From positions 1-13,302 of the forward strand of contig JAKAXS010000028.1 in the NCBI GenBank assembly GCA_021816505.1: a stretch of 13,302 bases of DNA, written 5' to 3'. This document shows positions 5,592 to 11,788 of this stretch, piece by piece (positions within the stretch are counted from its first letter, which is position 1; the number at the start of each line of letters is the position of its first letter). Both the position numbers and the translations under genes were made by a program. The notes below the pieces were generated by a model. The model made no database searches. It had not been told where the DNA came from and was given only the letters and a program-made list of their open reading frames with translations. Origin of the DNA: Pseudomonadota bacterium. GTDB taxonomy: Bacteria > Pseudomonadota > Alphaproteobacteria > Rhizobiales > Hyphomicrobiaceae.

Positions 5592-7873
5592 GCGGGCGCC
5601 TTGCGAAGCGGGGATGTTGCGTCGGCCGTTGCCGACTGCTTCGCGAACGCCGTCAGGCGCTCTTCGATCTGCCGGTTCAAGCTCGGCTCGCCTGCCGCGT
5701 CGGAGGTGGTACCGGCCTTGATACCCGTAAGCAGCGACAGGCCTTCGTCGATATCGGCCGCGGCGTAGATTTGCAGTTTGCCTTTACGAACCGCGTCGAC
5801 CAGATCGGCGCGCAGCATCAGGTCCGCTTCGTTGGCGCGCGGGATCAGGATGCGCAACGGCCCGGCCGCTTCGCGACCGCCATTGTGGTCGAAGGCGCCT
5901 TCGATTGCCGCGTTGACGCCAGCGAGCGGCAGCAGCGCACCGGACGGCGAAACCCAGCCGGCAACCGCGAACGACGTCGGGATGGGGGCTTCAGCCAGAG
6001 CAGACAGAAGCGCGAACGCCTCGGCCGCCGATGCCCGCACGGAAGCTGCGGCGCTGACCGGCGGTTCGTGAACGATGGCGGCGGCGAGGGACAAGCGCTG
6101 CGTGGGCACATAGCGGGCAGCGATCAGGCTCCACAGCATGGCCGAAGCCGATGAGGCCGTCTCGTGGGCGGCGGCCGTGGCACGTGCAAAGTCGGCGACG
6201 GTGCCCTGTCCGGGCCGAACGGTCGCCCATACCTCGACCGGTTCGGGCGCGAGACCGAGTGCCAGGACGCGGCCGGTGATCTCGTTCGCCGCCGGTGCGA
6301 ACAGCGGCTGCACGCTACCGCCGCTGCGCCGCTCGGCCAGCGCGGCGATGACGTCGGCTTCGGTGACGGCAGAGCGATTGGCCGACGCCGCGATGCGATC
6401 GGCATCGGTGGCAAGCAGAACGAGCTGCGTGAGATCGCCGGACAAGCGGTCAGGACGGCCCGTCGCGCGGGCGGCCTCCGCAATGAGATGCGCGACCGCG
6501 GCAGCTTCGAGCGGACGCAGCCCTCTGTCGTCGGCGGCGACCGCAAGCAGGCGAGCCAACGCGCTCTCGCTTTCCTCGCTGCGTGCGGCTTGCGACGCAA
6601 AGGACAATCGCGTGCCGAAGGCTGCCGGGCCTGTGTTTGCGGCGGGATCGGCAACGACCGGTTCGTCGGCGACGAGAACGAAGGTCGTCGCGACCGGCTG
6701 GGTCTGTCCGTGCAAACCGGGCAACGCTACAAGCCTCGTTTCGGCGGCACGCTTCAGCGCCGCCCATGCATCGTCATCCAGGCGAGCGGCGTCGATGACG
6801 ACGGCGCCCTTGCCCGCGCGCAAGGCCGCTTCGGCCAGTGCGCCGGAACCGACCGTCCAGTCGACGGAAACGATGGACTTTCCGCCACCTTCGAGGACGC
6901 GTCCGCAGTAGTCGGGCAAGGAGACACCCGCGCCATCGCGGCACGCGCGGCGAAGGACGTCTTCCTGCATCGCGTTGAGGAACGCCATCGCTTCGGGTGC
7001 CGAAGAGAATTCCTTGGTGAGGCCTTCAAGGCCGGCCTTCACGGCAGGCCTCAAGTAGTCGGCCGTGAGTTCGACAAGCTCGCCGATCTGGCTGCCGGCT
7101 TCGGACGGCACGTCGGCAAGCAGCGTCTGCAGTTCCGCCTCGACGCTTTCGACCTTGCGGCGCACCTCGTCGCGCATCGCTTGAGGCAGACGGGCGAGAA
7201 CTTCCGGTTTGACCACCTTGCCTTCGTGCATCGGCGCGACGGCAAAGCCCATCGGCGTCGTCAACACGGCGACGTTCTGGAAGTGGGCCATCTCGCGCAA
7301 CCGGGAGAACGCTTCGTCCCGCACGGCGGAGAAACCCGCTTCGATCGACGCGCGGCGCAGGGACAGATCTTCGCCCTTCAGCAGATAAGGCAAGGTGCCG
7401 CGCAACTGCGCCACGACCGCCGTGATGCCGGCGGCGAGGCGCTTGCCTTGGCCGGCCGGAACCGGAATAGCCCGCCAGCCGCCGTCGGCTTTTTCGTCGA
7501 GCACGAACAGCCAGTCCGCGGCGTTGGCGTCGATGGTTTGTGGAAGGCCGGCAAGATGAGCCGTCACGGCGCGTAGCGCACCGCAACCTGGCGGGCCGCT
7601 GATGAACACATGCGCCGGTGGCTTGCCGGTGGCGGCCAACGTCGATTTCAGCGTGTCCCACACGCGGCGGGCCTCGAACGGCTCTGCGGCGGAACGGGCG
7701 ACGTCGGCCGTCGTCTTGAAGCCGAGCTTCGACGCGACAGTGACGCGGCGAAGCTTGTCGGCATCGAGTGCAGCCGCCGTTGACGGCTTCTCCACCGCGG
7801 CAGCGGCAAAGACAGCCGTTGTTGGAGCGGGAGACGATGCTTCCTCTGATTTCTTGGCGCGCTTGAAGAACAT
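5588..7873 (-). CDS. Lon-related AAA_32-type protein, apparently catalytically dead
   Basis: This 761-residue protein has the domain order of the Lon-related putative protease family (COG1067, with AAA_32 and Lon C-terminal domains). An N-terminal LDADKLRR...LGFKTT segment (about 36-55) precedes a degenerate P-loop, GPPGCGAL (93-100). IPVPAGQGKRLA (136-147) and TPMGFAVAPMHEGKV (206-220) follow, then a shortened middle with GKGAVVIDA and AWAALKRA, and a Lon-like domain from about 540 to 717 (FALLSALAEAPI, LIPRANEADLMLR, IDEGLSLLTG). Against the family pattern as I remember it, the P-loop Lys is Ala99, the catalytic Ser of EGDSAS is Arg613 (ASVRAS), and the catalytic Lys of GGVNEKIEG is Ala656 (AGVNAAIEG). 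The frame is nonetheless intact with a good ribosome site (AAGGG, 7 bases before the ATG), which suggests a selected non-enzymatic role such as scaffold, adaptor or chaperone. It heads the four-gene operon. Confidence 0.75.
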   Translation of the reverse strand: MFFKRAKKSEEASSPAPTTAVFAAAAVEKPSTAAALDADKLRRVTVASKLGFKTTADVARSAAEPFEARRVWDTLKSTLAATGKPPAHVFISGPPGCGALRAVTAHLAGLPQTIDANAADWLFVLDEKADGGWRAIPVPAGQGKRLAAGITAVVAQLRGTLPYLLKGEDLSLRRASIEAGFSAVRDEAFSRLREMAHFQNVAVLTTPMGFAVAPMHEGKVVKPEVLARLPQAMRDEVRRKVESVEAELQTLLADVPSEAGSQIGELVELTADYLRPAVKAGLEGLTKEFSSAPEAMAFLNAMQEDVLRRACRDGAGVSLPDYCGRVLEGGGKSIVSVDWTVGSGALAEAALRAGKGAVVIDAARLDDDAWAALKRAAETRLVALPGLHGQTQPVATTFVLVADEPVVADPAANTGPAAFGTRLSFASQAARSEESESALARLLAVAADDRGLRPLEAAAVAHLIAEAARATGRPDRLSGDLTQLVLLATDADRIAASANRSAVTEADVIAALAERRSGGSVQPLFAPAANEITGRVLALGLAPEPVEVWATVRPGQGTVADFARATAAAHETASSASAMLWSLIAARYVPTQRLSLAAAIVHEPPVSAAASVRASAAEAFALLSALAEAPIPTSFAVAGWVSPSGALLPLAGVNAAIEGAFDHNGGREAAGPLRILIPRANEADLMLRADLVDAVRKGKLQIYAAADIDEGLSLLTGIKAGTTSDAAGEPSLNRQIEERLTAFAKQSATADATSPLRKAPA

Positions 7874-8028
7874 CGAAGACCCTTAGTGTTGGTGCGTGGT
7901 CGTTAACAGGCCGGCATGCCGAGAGGAACGATGTGCATCCCCAAAACGCGGCGGGAGTGCGGCACGCGTCCCCGCGATCCCCTCCGGCATTGACCTCATC
8001 GCAGTTTCACGCTGGATTTGCACCTGAC

Positions 8029-8547
8029 ATGACAGATGAGATCAATCCACAGCCCGATTTTTCGGGCGAGGTGCCTGCCAGCGTCAAGCCGGATCTGCGC
8101 CAATCGGCAAACGCCCTCGATATCTGCCGTGGCGTGCATCGGCTGCTGATCGGGCATGGCTTTTCCTGCGTTTCCGAGCTTTCCCTCGCCAACGGGCGCA
8201 GGGCGGACGTTGCCGCGCTCTCCGCCCGCGGCGACGTCGTGATCGTGGAGATCAAGTCCTCGATCGAGGACTTCCGGACCGACCAGAAGTGGCCGGAGTA
8301 CCTGGACTTCTGCGACAAGCTCTATTTTGCCGTGAAGCCGGGCTTTCCCGTCGAGATCCTGCCGCATGAGGCCGGGCTCATACTTGCCGACCGGTTTGGC
8401 GGCGAAATCGTGCGCGAGGCGCCGCAGACGAAATTGGCCGGGTCGCGTCGCAAAGCCATGACGCTGCGGTTTGCGCGGGCAGCAGCCCTACGGCTGAGCG
8501 TGGCACTCGACCCGGGTCTCGCTCAACTCTTTACCGACGCGGGGTAG
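8029..8547 (+). CDS. mmcB: MmcB family DNA repair protein (PD-(D/E)xK nuclease-like)
   Basis: In Caulobacter, MmcB is an SOS-linked protein needed for resistance to mitomycin C. The 172-residue product shows a PD-(D/E)xK-type core: Asp60 in NGRRADVAAL, then Glu74 and Lys76 in VIVEIKSS. FRTDQKWPEYLDFCDKLYFAV and LILADRFGGEIVRE follow, as expected for the family. I chose the ATG at 8029 because similarity begins soon after it. An in-frame GTG at 7933, preceded by GAGAGG, would add 32 residues that look non-coding, so the start is not certain. The 155 bases before 8029 are shared with the divergent Lon-related gene. I do not see a convincing GTTC-N7-GTTC LexA box there, so SOS control is not supported by the sequence. 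Confidence 0.85.
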   Translation: MTDEINPQPDFSGEVPASVKPDLRQSANALDICRGVHRLLIGHGFSCVSELSLANGRRADVAALSARGDVVIVEIKSSIEDFRTDQKWPEYLDFCDKLYFAVKPGFPVEILPHEAGLILADRFGGEIVREAPQTKLAGSRRKAMTLRFARAAALRLSVALDPGLAQLFTDAG

Positions 8548-8632
8548 GCGCGGCTTTTCTTTGGAACGCGTCGCCTGCAACTTGCGTTATATTGCTCAAA
8601 CCCCAGACCCAGGGGATCGAAGAGAAAAGGCT

Positions 8633-8640
8633 AAGGAGGA
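8633..8640 (+). promoter_or_regulatory. Strong ribosome binding site of the 54-residue membrane protein
   Basis: AAGGAGGA lies 4 bases before the ATG at 8645. It is a near-perfect anti-16S match and the strongest such site in the window. It decides the start against an upstream in-frame ATG at 8561 and a downstream ATG at 8657. Confidence 0.8.
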
Positions 8641-8644
8641 AGCG

Positions 8645-8809
8645 ATGGACAATAGAATGATTATTCTGGCGGTGCTGGCGCTGGTACTCGTACTTGCCTA
8701 CGTCATGCTGACGCCGTCGACCGTGACGACGACTGCCCCAGCCCCGGCACCCGCCGTGACCGAGCCGGCGCCCGCACCCACGCCGCCGCCTGCGGCGAAC
8801 CCCCAATAA
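8645..8809 (+). CDS. Small single-pass membrane protein with Pro/Ala-rich tail
   Basis: I do not recognise a named family. The 54-residue protein starts MDNRM, has one strongly hydrophobic segment at about residues 6-22 (IILAVLALVLVLAYVML), and then a low-complexity tail of Thr, Pro and Ala (TTTAPAPAPAVTEPAPAPTPPP) to the C-terminus. The likely topology is a short cytoplasmic N-terminus with the tail in the periplasm. Similar short Pro/Ala-tailed membrane proteins are common in alphaproteobacteria and usually listed as hypothetical. The excellent ribosome site and the intrinsic terminator 26 bases after the stop codon indicate a real expressed gene. It starts 97 bases after mmcB and is convergent with regA. 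A periplasm-spanning or cell-wall-contacting role would be a guess. Confidence 0.7.
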   Translation: MDNRMIILAVLALVLVLAYVMLTPSTVTTTAPAPAPAVTEPAPAPTPPPAANPQ

Positions 8810-8835
8810 AGCTGGCCAAATCTGATTTCGTGCAG

Positions 8836-8864
8836 CGCGCGCCGATTACTTCGGCGCGCGTTTT
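8836..8864 (+). terminator. Rho-independent terminator overlapping the 3' end of regA
   Basis: CGCGCGCCGA (8836-8845) pairs with TCGGCGCGCG (8851-8860) to form ten perfect base pairs around a five-base loop, followed by TTTT (8861-8864). It is oriented for the plus-strand microprotein gene. The stop codon of convergent regA (8846-8848) lies in the loop and the last regA codons lie in one arm. No T-run follows the stem on the minus strand, so it is not an obvious terminator for regA. Confidence 0.75.
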
Positions 8865-9409
8865 GCCAGAATGCGCTGCAACGTGCGGCGATGCATGTTC
8901 AGGCGCCGCGCAGTTTCGGAAACGTTGCGATTGCACAGCTCGTACACGCGCTGAATGTGTTCCCAGCGCACGCGGTCGGCCGACATCGGATTTTCCGGCG
9001 GCGGCGCCTTGGTGTTGACCGGAGCCAGCAACGCGTCGGTCACTTCGTCGGCATCGGCGGGTTTCGCCAGATAGTCGACGGCGCCGAGCTTCACGGCCGA
9101 CACCGCTGTCGCGATGTTGCCGTAGCCGGTGAGAACGATGATGCGGGCTTCCGGCTTGACCTTGGTCAACTCGGCGATGACGTCAAGACCGTTGCCGTCT
9201 TCCAGACGCATGTCGACGATCGCGAACGCCGGCGCCTTGGCGCGAATGAGATCCACGCCCTCCGCGATCGAGTGCGCGCTGCGCACTTCGAAGCCGCGCA
9301 TCTCCATCGCTCGCGCGAGGCGCTGCAGGAACGCCTTGTCGTCGTCGACGATGATGAGCGACCGATCTTCCGGCAGCTCGTCCGGCTTGAAGGACAGGTC
9401 TTCGTTCAC
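8846..9409 (-). CDS. regA: Redox response regulator RegA/ActR/PrrA
   Basis: This is the response regulator of the global redox two-component system that controls respiration and, depending on species, photosynthesis, nitrogen and carbon fixation genes. The 187-residue length matches the family (about 180-190). The receiver domain has IIVDDD (acidic pocket 22-24), phosphoacceptor Asp66 (IVDMRL), Thr94 (VLTGYG) and Lys116 (LAKP). A proline-containing linker (APPPENP) leads to the Fis-type helix-turn-helix RNVSETARRLNMHRRTLQR near the C-terminus, almost invariant in RegA proteins. I chose the GTG start at 9409 because GGGAGG lies 7 bases upstream; the frame could be extended to 9460, but the extra residues (MAKVSAQIYSKASGGKN) do not resemble the family. 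It follows regB by 82 bases and appears to have its own promoter. Confidence 0.95.
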   Translation of the reverse strand: MNEDLSFKPDELPEDRSLIIVDDDKAFLQRLARAMEMRGFEVRSAHSIAEGVDLIRAKAPAFAIVDMRLEDGNGLDVIAELTKVKPEARIIVLTGYGNIATAVSAVKLGAVDYLAKPADADEVTDALLAPVNTKAPPPENPMSADRVRWEHIQRVYELCNRNVSETARRLNMHRRTLQRILAKRAPK

Positions 9410-9416
9410 GTTTTTT

Positions 9417-9422
9417 CCTCCC
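9417..9422 (-). promoter_or_regulatory. Ribosome binding site deciding the GTG start of regA
   Basis: On the minus strand GGGAGG is followed by 7 bases and then GTG at 9409. This strong match supports the GTG start over the upstream in-frame ATG at 9460. Confidence 0.75.
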
Positions 9423-9432
9423 GACGCTTTTG

Positions 9433-9460
9433 AGTATATCTGGGCAGAGACTTTCGCCAA
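9433..9460 (-). promoter_or_regulatory. Putative sigma-70-type promoter for regA
   Basis: On the minus strand TTGGCG (9455-9460) and TATACT (9433-9438) are 16 bases apart and lie within the 82-base regB-regA gap. Transcription would start near 9426 and give a leader of under 20 bases before the GTG. TATACT matches the -10 consensus at 5 of 6 positions and TTGGCG the -35 at 4 of 6. Confidence 0.45.
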
Positions 9461-9491
9461 GCCCTTCGCGCCTTAAAAGTGTGTCACCTGG

Positions 9492-10901
9492 TTACCGCTC
9501 ATCCGAGGCAAATACTTGTAGCTGCTCCCGAACTTCCTGCTGGGCGGCTGCCGCCGGGCTGGCGGCGCGGGCTTCGAAGACATCACGTGGCCACGTCACC
9601 CGGACGATGGCACCATGTTCGGGTGGGGTGCGGTTCTCCAATTCGACCTTCGCCCCAGAACGTTCCAGCAGCGTTTTGGCGATGAAGAAGCCCAGCCCGA
9701 GGCCCGAGGCCTTGCCGTACTTTTTGCGTGAGGAGGCCGGCCGGCTGGTCACGTAGGGCTCGCCGAGATTGTCGATGATCTCCGGCTTGAAGCCGGCCCC
9801 GTTGTCGGCAATCGTGAGAACGACGGTCGACGCGTCCCACTCCGCAACCAGGTCGACGCGCGTGTCGGCGAAGTCGATGGCATTTTCGATGAAGTTGCCC
9901 AGGCCGTAGATCACGCCTGGAAGGCGCACGCCCGTCGGCTCCTTCGCGGCGTCGCCCTCGACGGTTTTCTCGGCGCGGGCAACGGTGATGATCGGCACGC
10001 GCGCGCCCTGGTACGGTGCGGACGCCTCGTCCAGCAGCTCGCGAACGGCGAGGCTGGAATGCAGGGGGTCCTGCTCCGCCGGCTGACGCGTCAGCTTCTG
10101 CAGGATCTCGCGGCAACGGATCGCCTGCGTGCGCAGCAGCTCCAGGTCTTCCAGCATCATCTGACTGTCTTTTGGCACCTGCCGCGCCAGTTCGGACGTC
10201 ACGAGCGTGATGGTGGAGAGCGGCGTTCCCAGCTCATGCGCGGCGGCGGCGGCGAGGCCGTCGAGGGCATGCAGCTTCTGCTCGCGCGCCAGCACGATTT
10301 CGGTTGCCGACAGGGCAGCGGACATCTGGCGGCTCTCCTTGGCCAGCCGCCAGGCGTAGAGCGCGATGAACAGCATGGAGATGACGACAGCCGCCAGCAT
10401 GCCAAGGCGGTAGGGCAGCGGCTGCTCCAGTGTCTGGCCGGCGAACCATGGCAGCGGCCATGCATCGACCGTGATGAGCGCCGTCGCCAGCAACGCGACG
10501 ATGCCGAGCATCAGCGTATTGCGTGGAGGAAGCGTGGCCGCCGAGACGGTGACCGGCGCCACGATCAACATGGTAAACGGGTTCTCGATGCCGCCCGTCA
10601 GATACAGCAGCGCGGCAAGCTGCAGGATGTCGTACGTCAGCAGGATCGTGGCGACGCGGACAGACAGGCGATAACGCGCCGGATAGCGGATCGACAGGAA
10701 GACGTTGAGCCAGGCTGAGCCCGCGACCAGCGCCAGGCATGGTCCGATGGGCAGCGAGAAGCCCATGCCGAGCGAGACCACGCCAATGGCGAGGACCTGG
10801 CCGACAACCGCAAGCCAGCGCAGGCGGACGATGGTGTTCAGACGAAGCGTGCTGCTGCCGTGACCGGCTGAACGGAAGTCTTCAAGCGTCGCGATCTTCA
10901 T
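9492..10901 (-). CDS. regB: Redox-sensing histidine kinase RegB/ActS/PrrB
   Basis: This membrane sensor kinase phosphorylates RegA when the quinone pool is reduced. With the ATG at 10901 (MKIATLEDF) the protein has 469 residues, normal for RegB; the frame is open upstream to 10991 but those residues look non-coding. The start lacks a good ribosome site. About six hydrophobic segments fill residues 28-185. The quinone-site heptad GGIENPF is at 103-109. The phosphorylated His222 is in AAAHELGTPLSTI. The redox-active cysteine is Cys263 (AIRCREIL), 41 residues later, against 40 in Rhodobacter capsulatus (His225/Cys265). The ATPase domain has an N box (NFIENAIDFA), DNGAGF and GLGLGFFIA. It is divergent from senC and upstream of regA, so both known redox inputs of RegB look intact. 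Confidence 0.95.
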   Translation of the reverse strand: MKIATLEDFRSAGHGSSTLRLNTIVRLRWLAVVGQVLAIGVVSLGMGFSLPIGPCLALVAGSAWLNVFLSIRYPARYRLSVRVATILLTYDILQLAALLYLTGGIENPFTMLIVAPVTVSAATLPPRNTLMLGIVALLATALITVDAWPLPWFAGQTLEQPLPYRLGMLAAVVISMLFIALYAWRLAKESRQMSAALSATEIVLAREQKLHALDGLAAAAAHELGTPLSTITLVTSELARQVPKDSQMMLEDLELLRTQAIRCREILQKLTRQPAEQDPLHSSLAVRELLDEASAPYQGARVPIITVARAEKTVEGDAAKEPTGVRLPGVIYGLGNFIENAIDFADTRVDLVAEWDASTVVLTIADNGAGFKPEIIDNLGEPYVTSRPASSRKKYGKASGLGLGFFIAKTLLERSGAKVELENRTPPEHGAIVRVTWPRDVFEARAASPAAAAQQEVREQLQVFASDER

Positions 10902-11038
10902 GAATTGGTGCCGGCTGTTTCCTGAGGGCGGGGCCCCTGTGCGTATAAGTCCCTCTCTAGCACGCTTGCCAGACGGCGTCCGCCGTCCCAAAAAGCTCGC
11001 GCTTAGCCATTCGTCGAAGCTGGAAGCGGTGCGCCAAC
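10902..11038. promoter_or_regulatory. Divergent regB-senC intergenic region
   Basis: These 137 bases must carry the start signals of regB (minus) and senC (plus). A palindrome GGGGCCCC lies at 10930-10937, followed by TGCGTATAAG ending at 10949, whose TATAAG (10944-10949) resembles a plus-strand -10 box. The -35 position is poor. On the minus strand TATACG overlaps the same place. Both genes could thus be fired from one overlapping site, but neither promoter is strong by eye. Confidence 0.3.
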
Positions 11039-11632
11039 ATGCGGTTCAAGGTCATTGTCATTGTGTTGCTGGGCTTGGCGCTCGGAGGGGGCGTGGCCTG
11101 GATGATGGCGCGTCAGCTCCCGCCGGGGGGCATCATCGCGTCGAGCGGGAAGGCGCTGATCGGCGGTCCGTTCAAGCTGACGGACGCGAGCGGCAAGCGC
11201 GTCACGGAGAAGGACTTCGCCGGAAAGAAGATGCTGGTGTTCTTCGGCTTCACGTCCTGTCCGGACGTTTGCCCCGGTGGACTGCAGGTGATCTCAGGCG
11301 CGCTGGATAAGCTGGGCTCCAAGGCCGACAAGCTGGCACCGGTCTTCATCACGCTCGACGCGGAACGCGATACTCCTGCGAAGGTCGGCGAGTATGTGAA
11401 GAGCTTCAGTCCTAAACTGGTCGGCCTTTCGGGCACGCCGGACGAGGTCGGCGCAGCGGCGAAGGCTTACCGCGTGTACTTCAAAAAGGTGCCCGGCAGC
11501 GACCCTGCCAACTACAACATCGATCACTCGTCGATCATCTACCTGATGGACGAAAGCGGCCAATACATCGGCCACTACCCCTATCCGGTCACCGTCGATG
11601 AGCTGGCAGCGAAACTCGCCGCGGCGCTGTAA
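11039..11632 (+). CDS. senC: SCO1/SenC family copper chaperone
   Basis: SCO/SenC proteins deliver copper to the CuA or CuB centre of haem-copper oxidases and can act as thiol reductases; the Rhodobacter homologue PrrC lies in the reg/prr cluster. The 197-residue protein has an uncleaved-looking N-terminal membrane anchor (about residues 4-24, KVIVIVLLGLALGGGVAWMM), so the thioredoxin-like domain faces the periplasm. FGFTSCPDVCP supplies the copper-binding Cys74 and Cys78, and IDHSSIIYL the third ligand His163. FITLDAERDTP (103-113) is a family signature. The frame starts at the ATG at 11039 with only a weak ribosome site. It is divergent from regB, as in Rhodobacter, which suggests that assembly of cytochrome oxidase is tied to the redox regulon. 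Confidence 0.94.
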   Translation: MRFKVIVIVLLGLALGGGVAWMMARQLPPGGIIASSGKALIGGPFKLTDASGKRVTEKDFAGKKMLVFFGFTSCPDVCPGGLQVISGALDKLGSKADKLAPVFITLDAERDTPAKVGEYVKSFSPKLVGLSGTPDEVGAAAKAYRVYFKKVPGSDPANYNIDHSSIIYLMDESGQYIGHYPYPVTVDELAAKLAAAL

Positions 11633-11666
11633 CTGACGCGCCTCTGTCATTCTTCCCGCGAATCAG

Positions 11667-11698
11667 CGACTCTGACGTGTCGTGTGAAGAGCGTTTTT
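11667..11698 (+). terminator. Weak possible terminator after senC
   Basis: CG-(A)-CTCT (11667-11673) can pair with AGAGCG (11688-11693) with one bulged A and a 14-base loop, directly followed by TTTTT (11694-11698). The stem is short and the loop long, so only the T-run is convincing. It is 34 bases after the senC stop codon in the 156-base gap before phaZ, in which I see nothing else. Confidence 0.3.
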
Positions 11699-11788
11699 AG
11701 CCGGAACTCGTGCTGAGAATAACGCGTTCCCCTGCGCGAGAAGACTTCGAGTGCGCCTTGCGTTCGAGAGTTCCGACTGAGGGGATGA

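Noticed and set aside
6164..7576. A 470-codon open frame on the plus strand, antisense to the Lon-related gene
   Set aside because: Composition is Arg/Gly-rich, with no start signal or family resemblance. The minus-strand frame has clear family motifs over the same bases.
5588..7873. Calling the Lon-related gene a pseudogene
   Set aside because: There is no frameshift or internal stop, structural motifs are kept along the length, and it has a ribosome site and a coupled downstream gene.
7888..7902. Possible LexA box upstream of mmcB (GTTG-N7-GTCG)
   Set aside because: The alphaproteobacterial consensus is GTTC-N7-GTTC; two of the eight defining bases differ and no better copy exists nearby.
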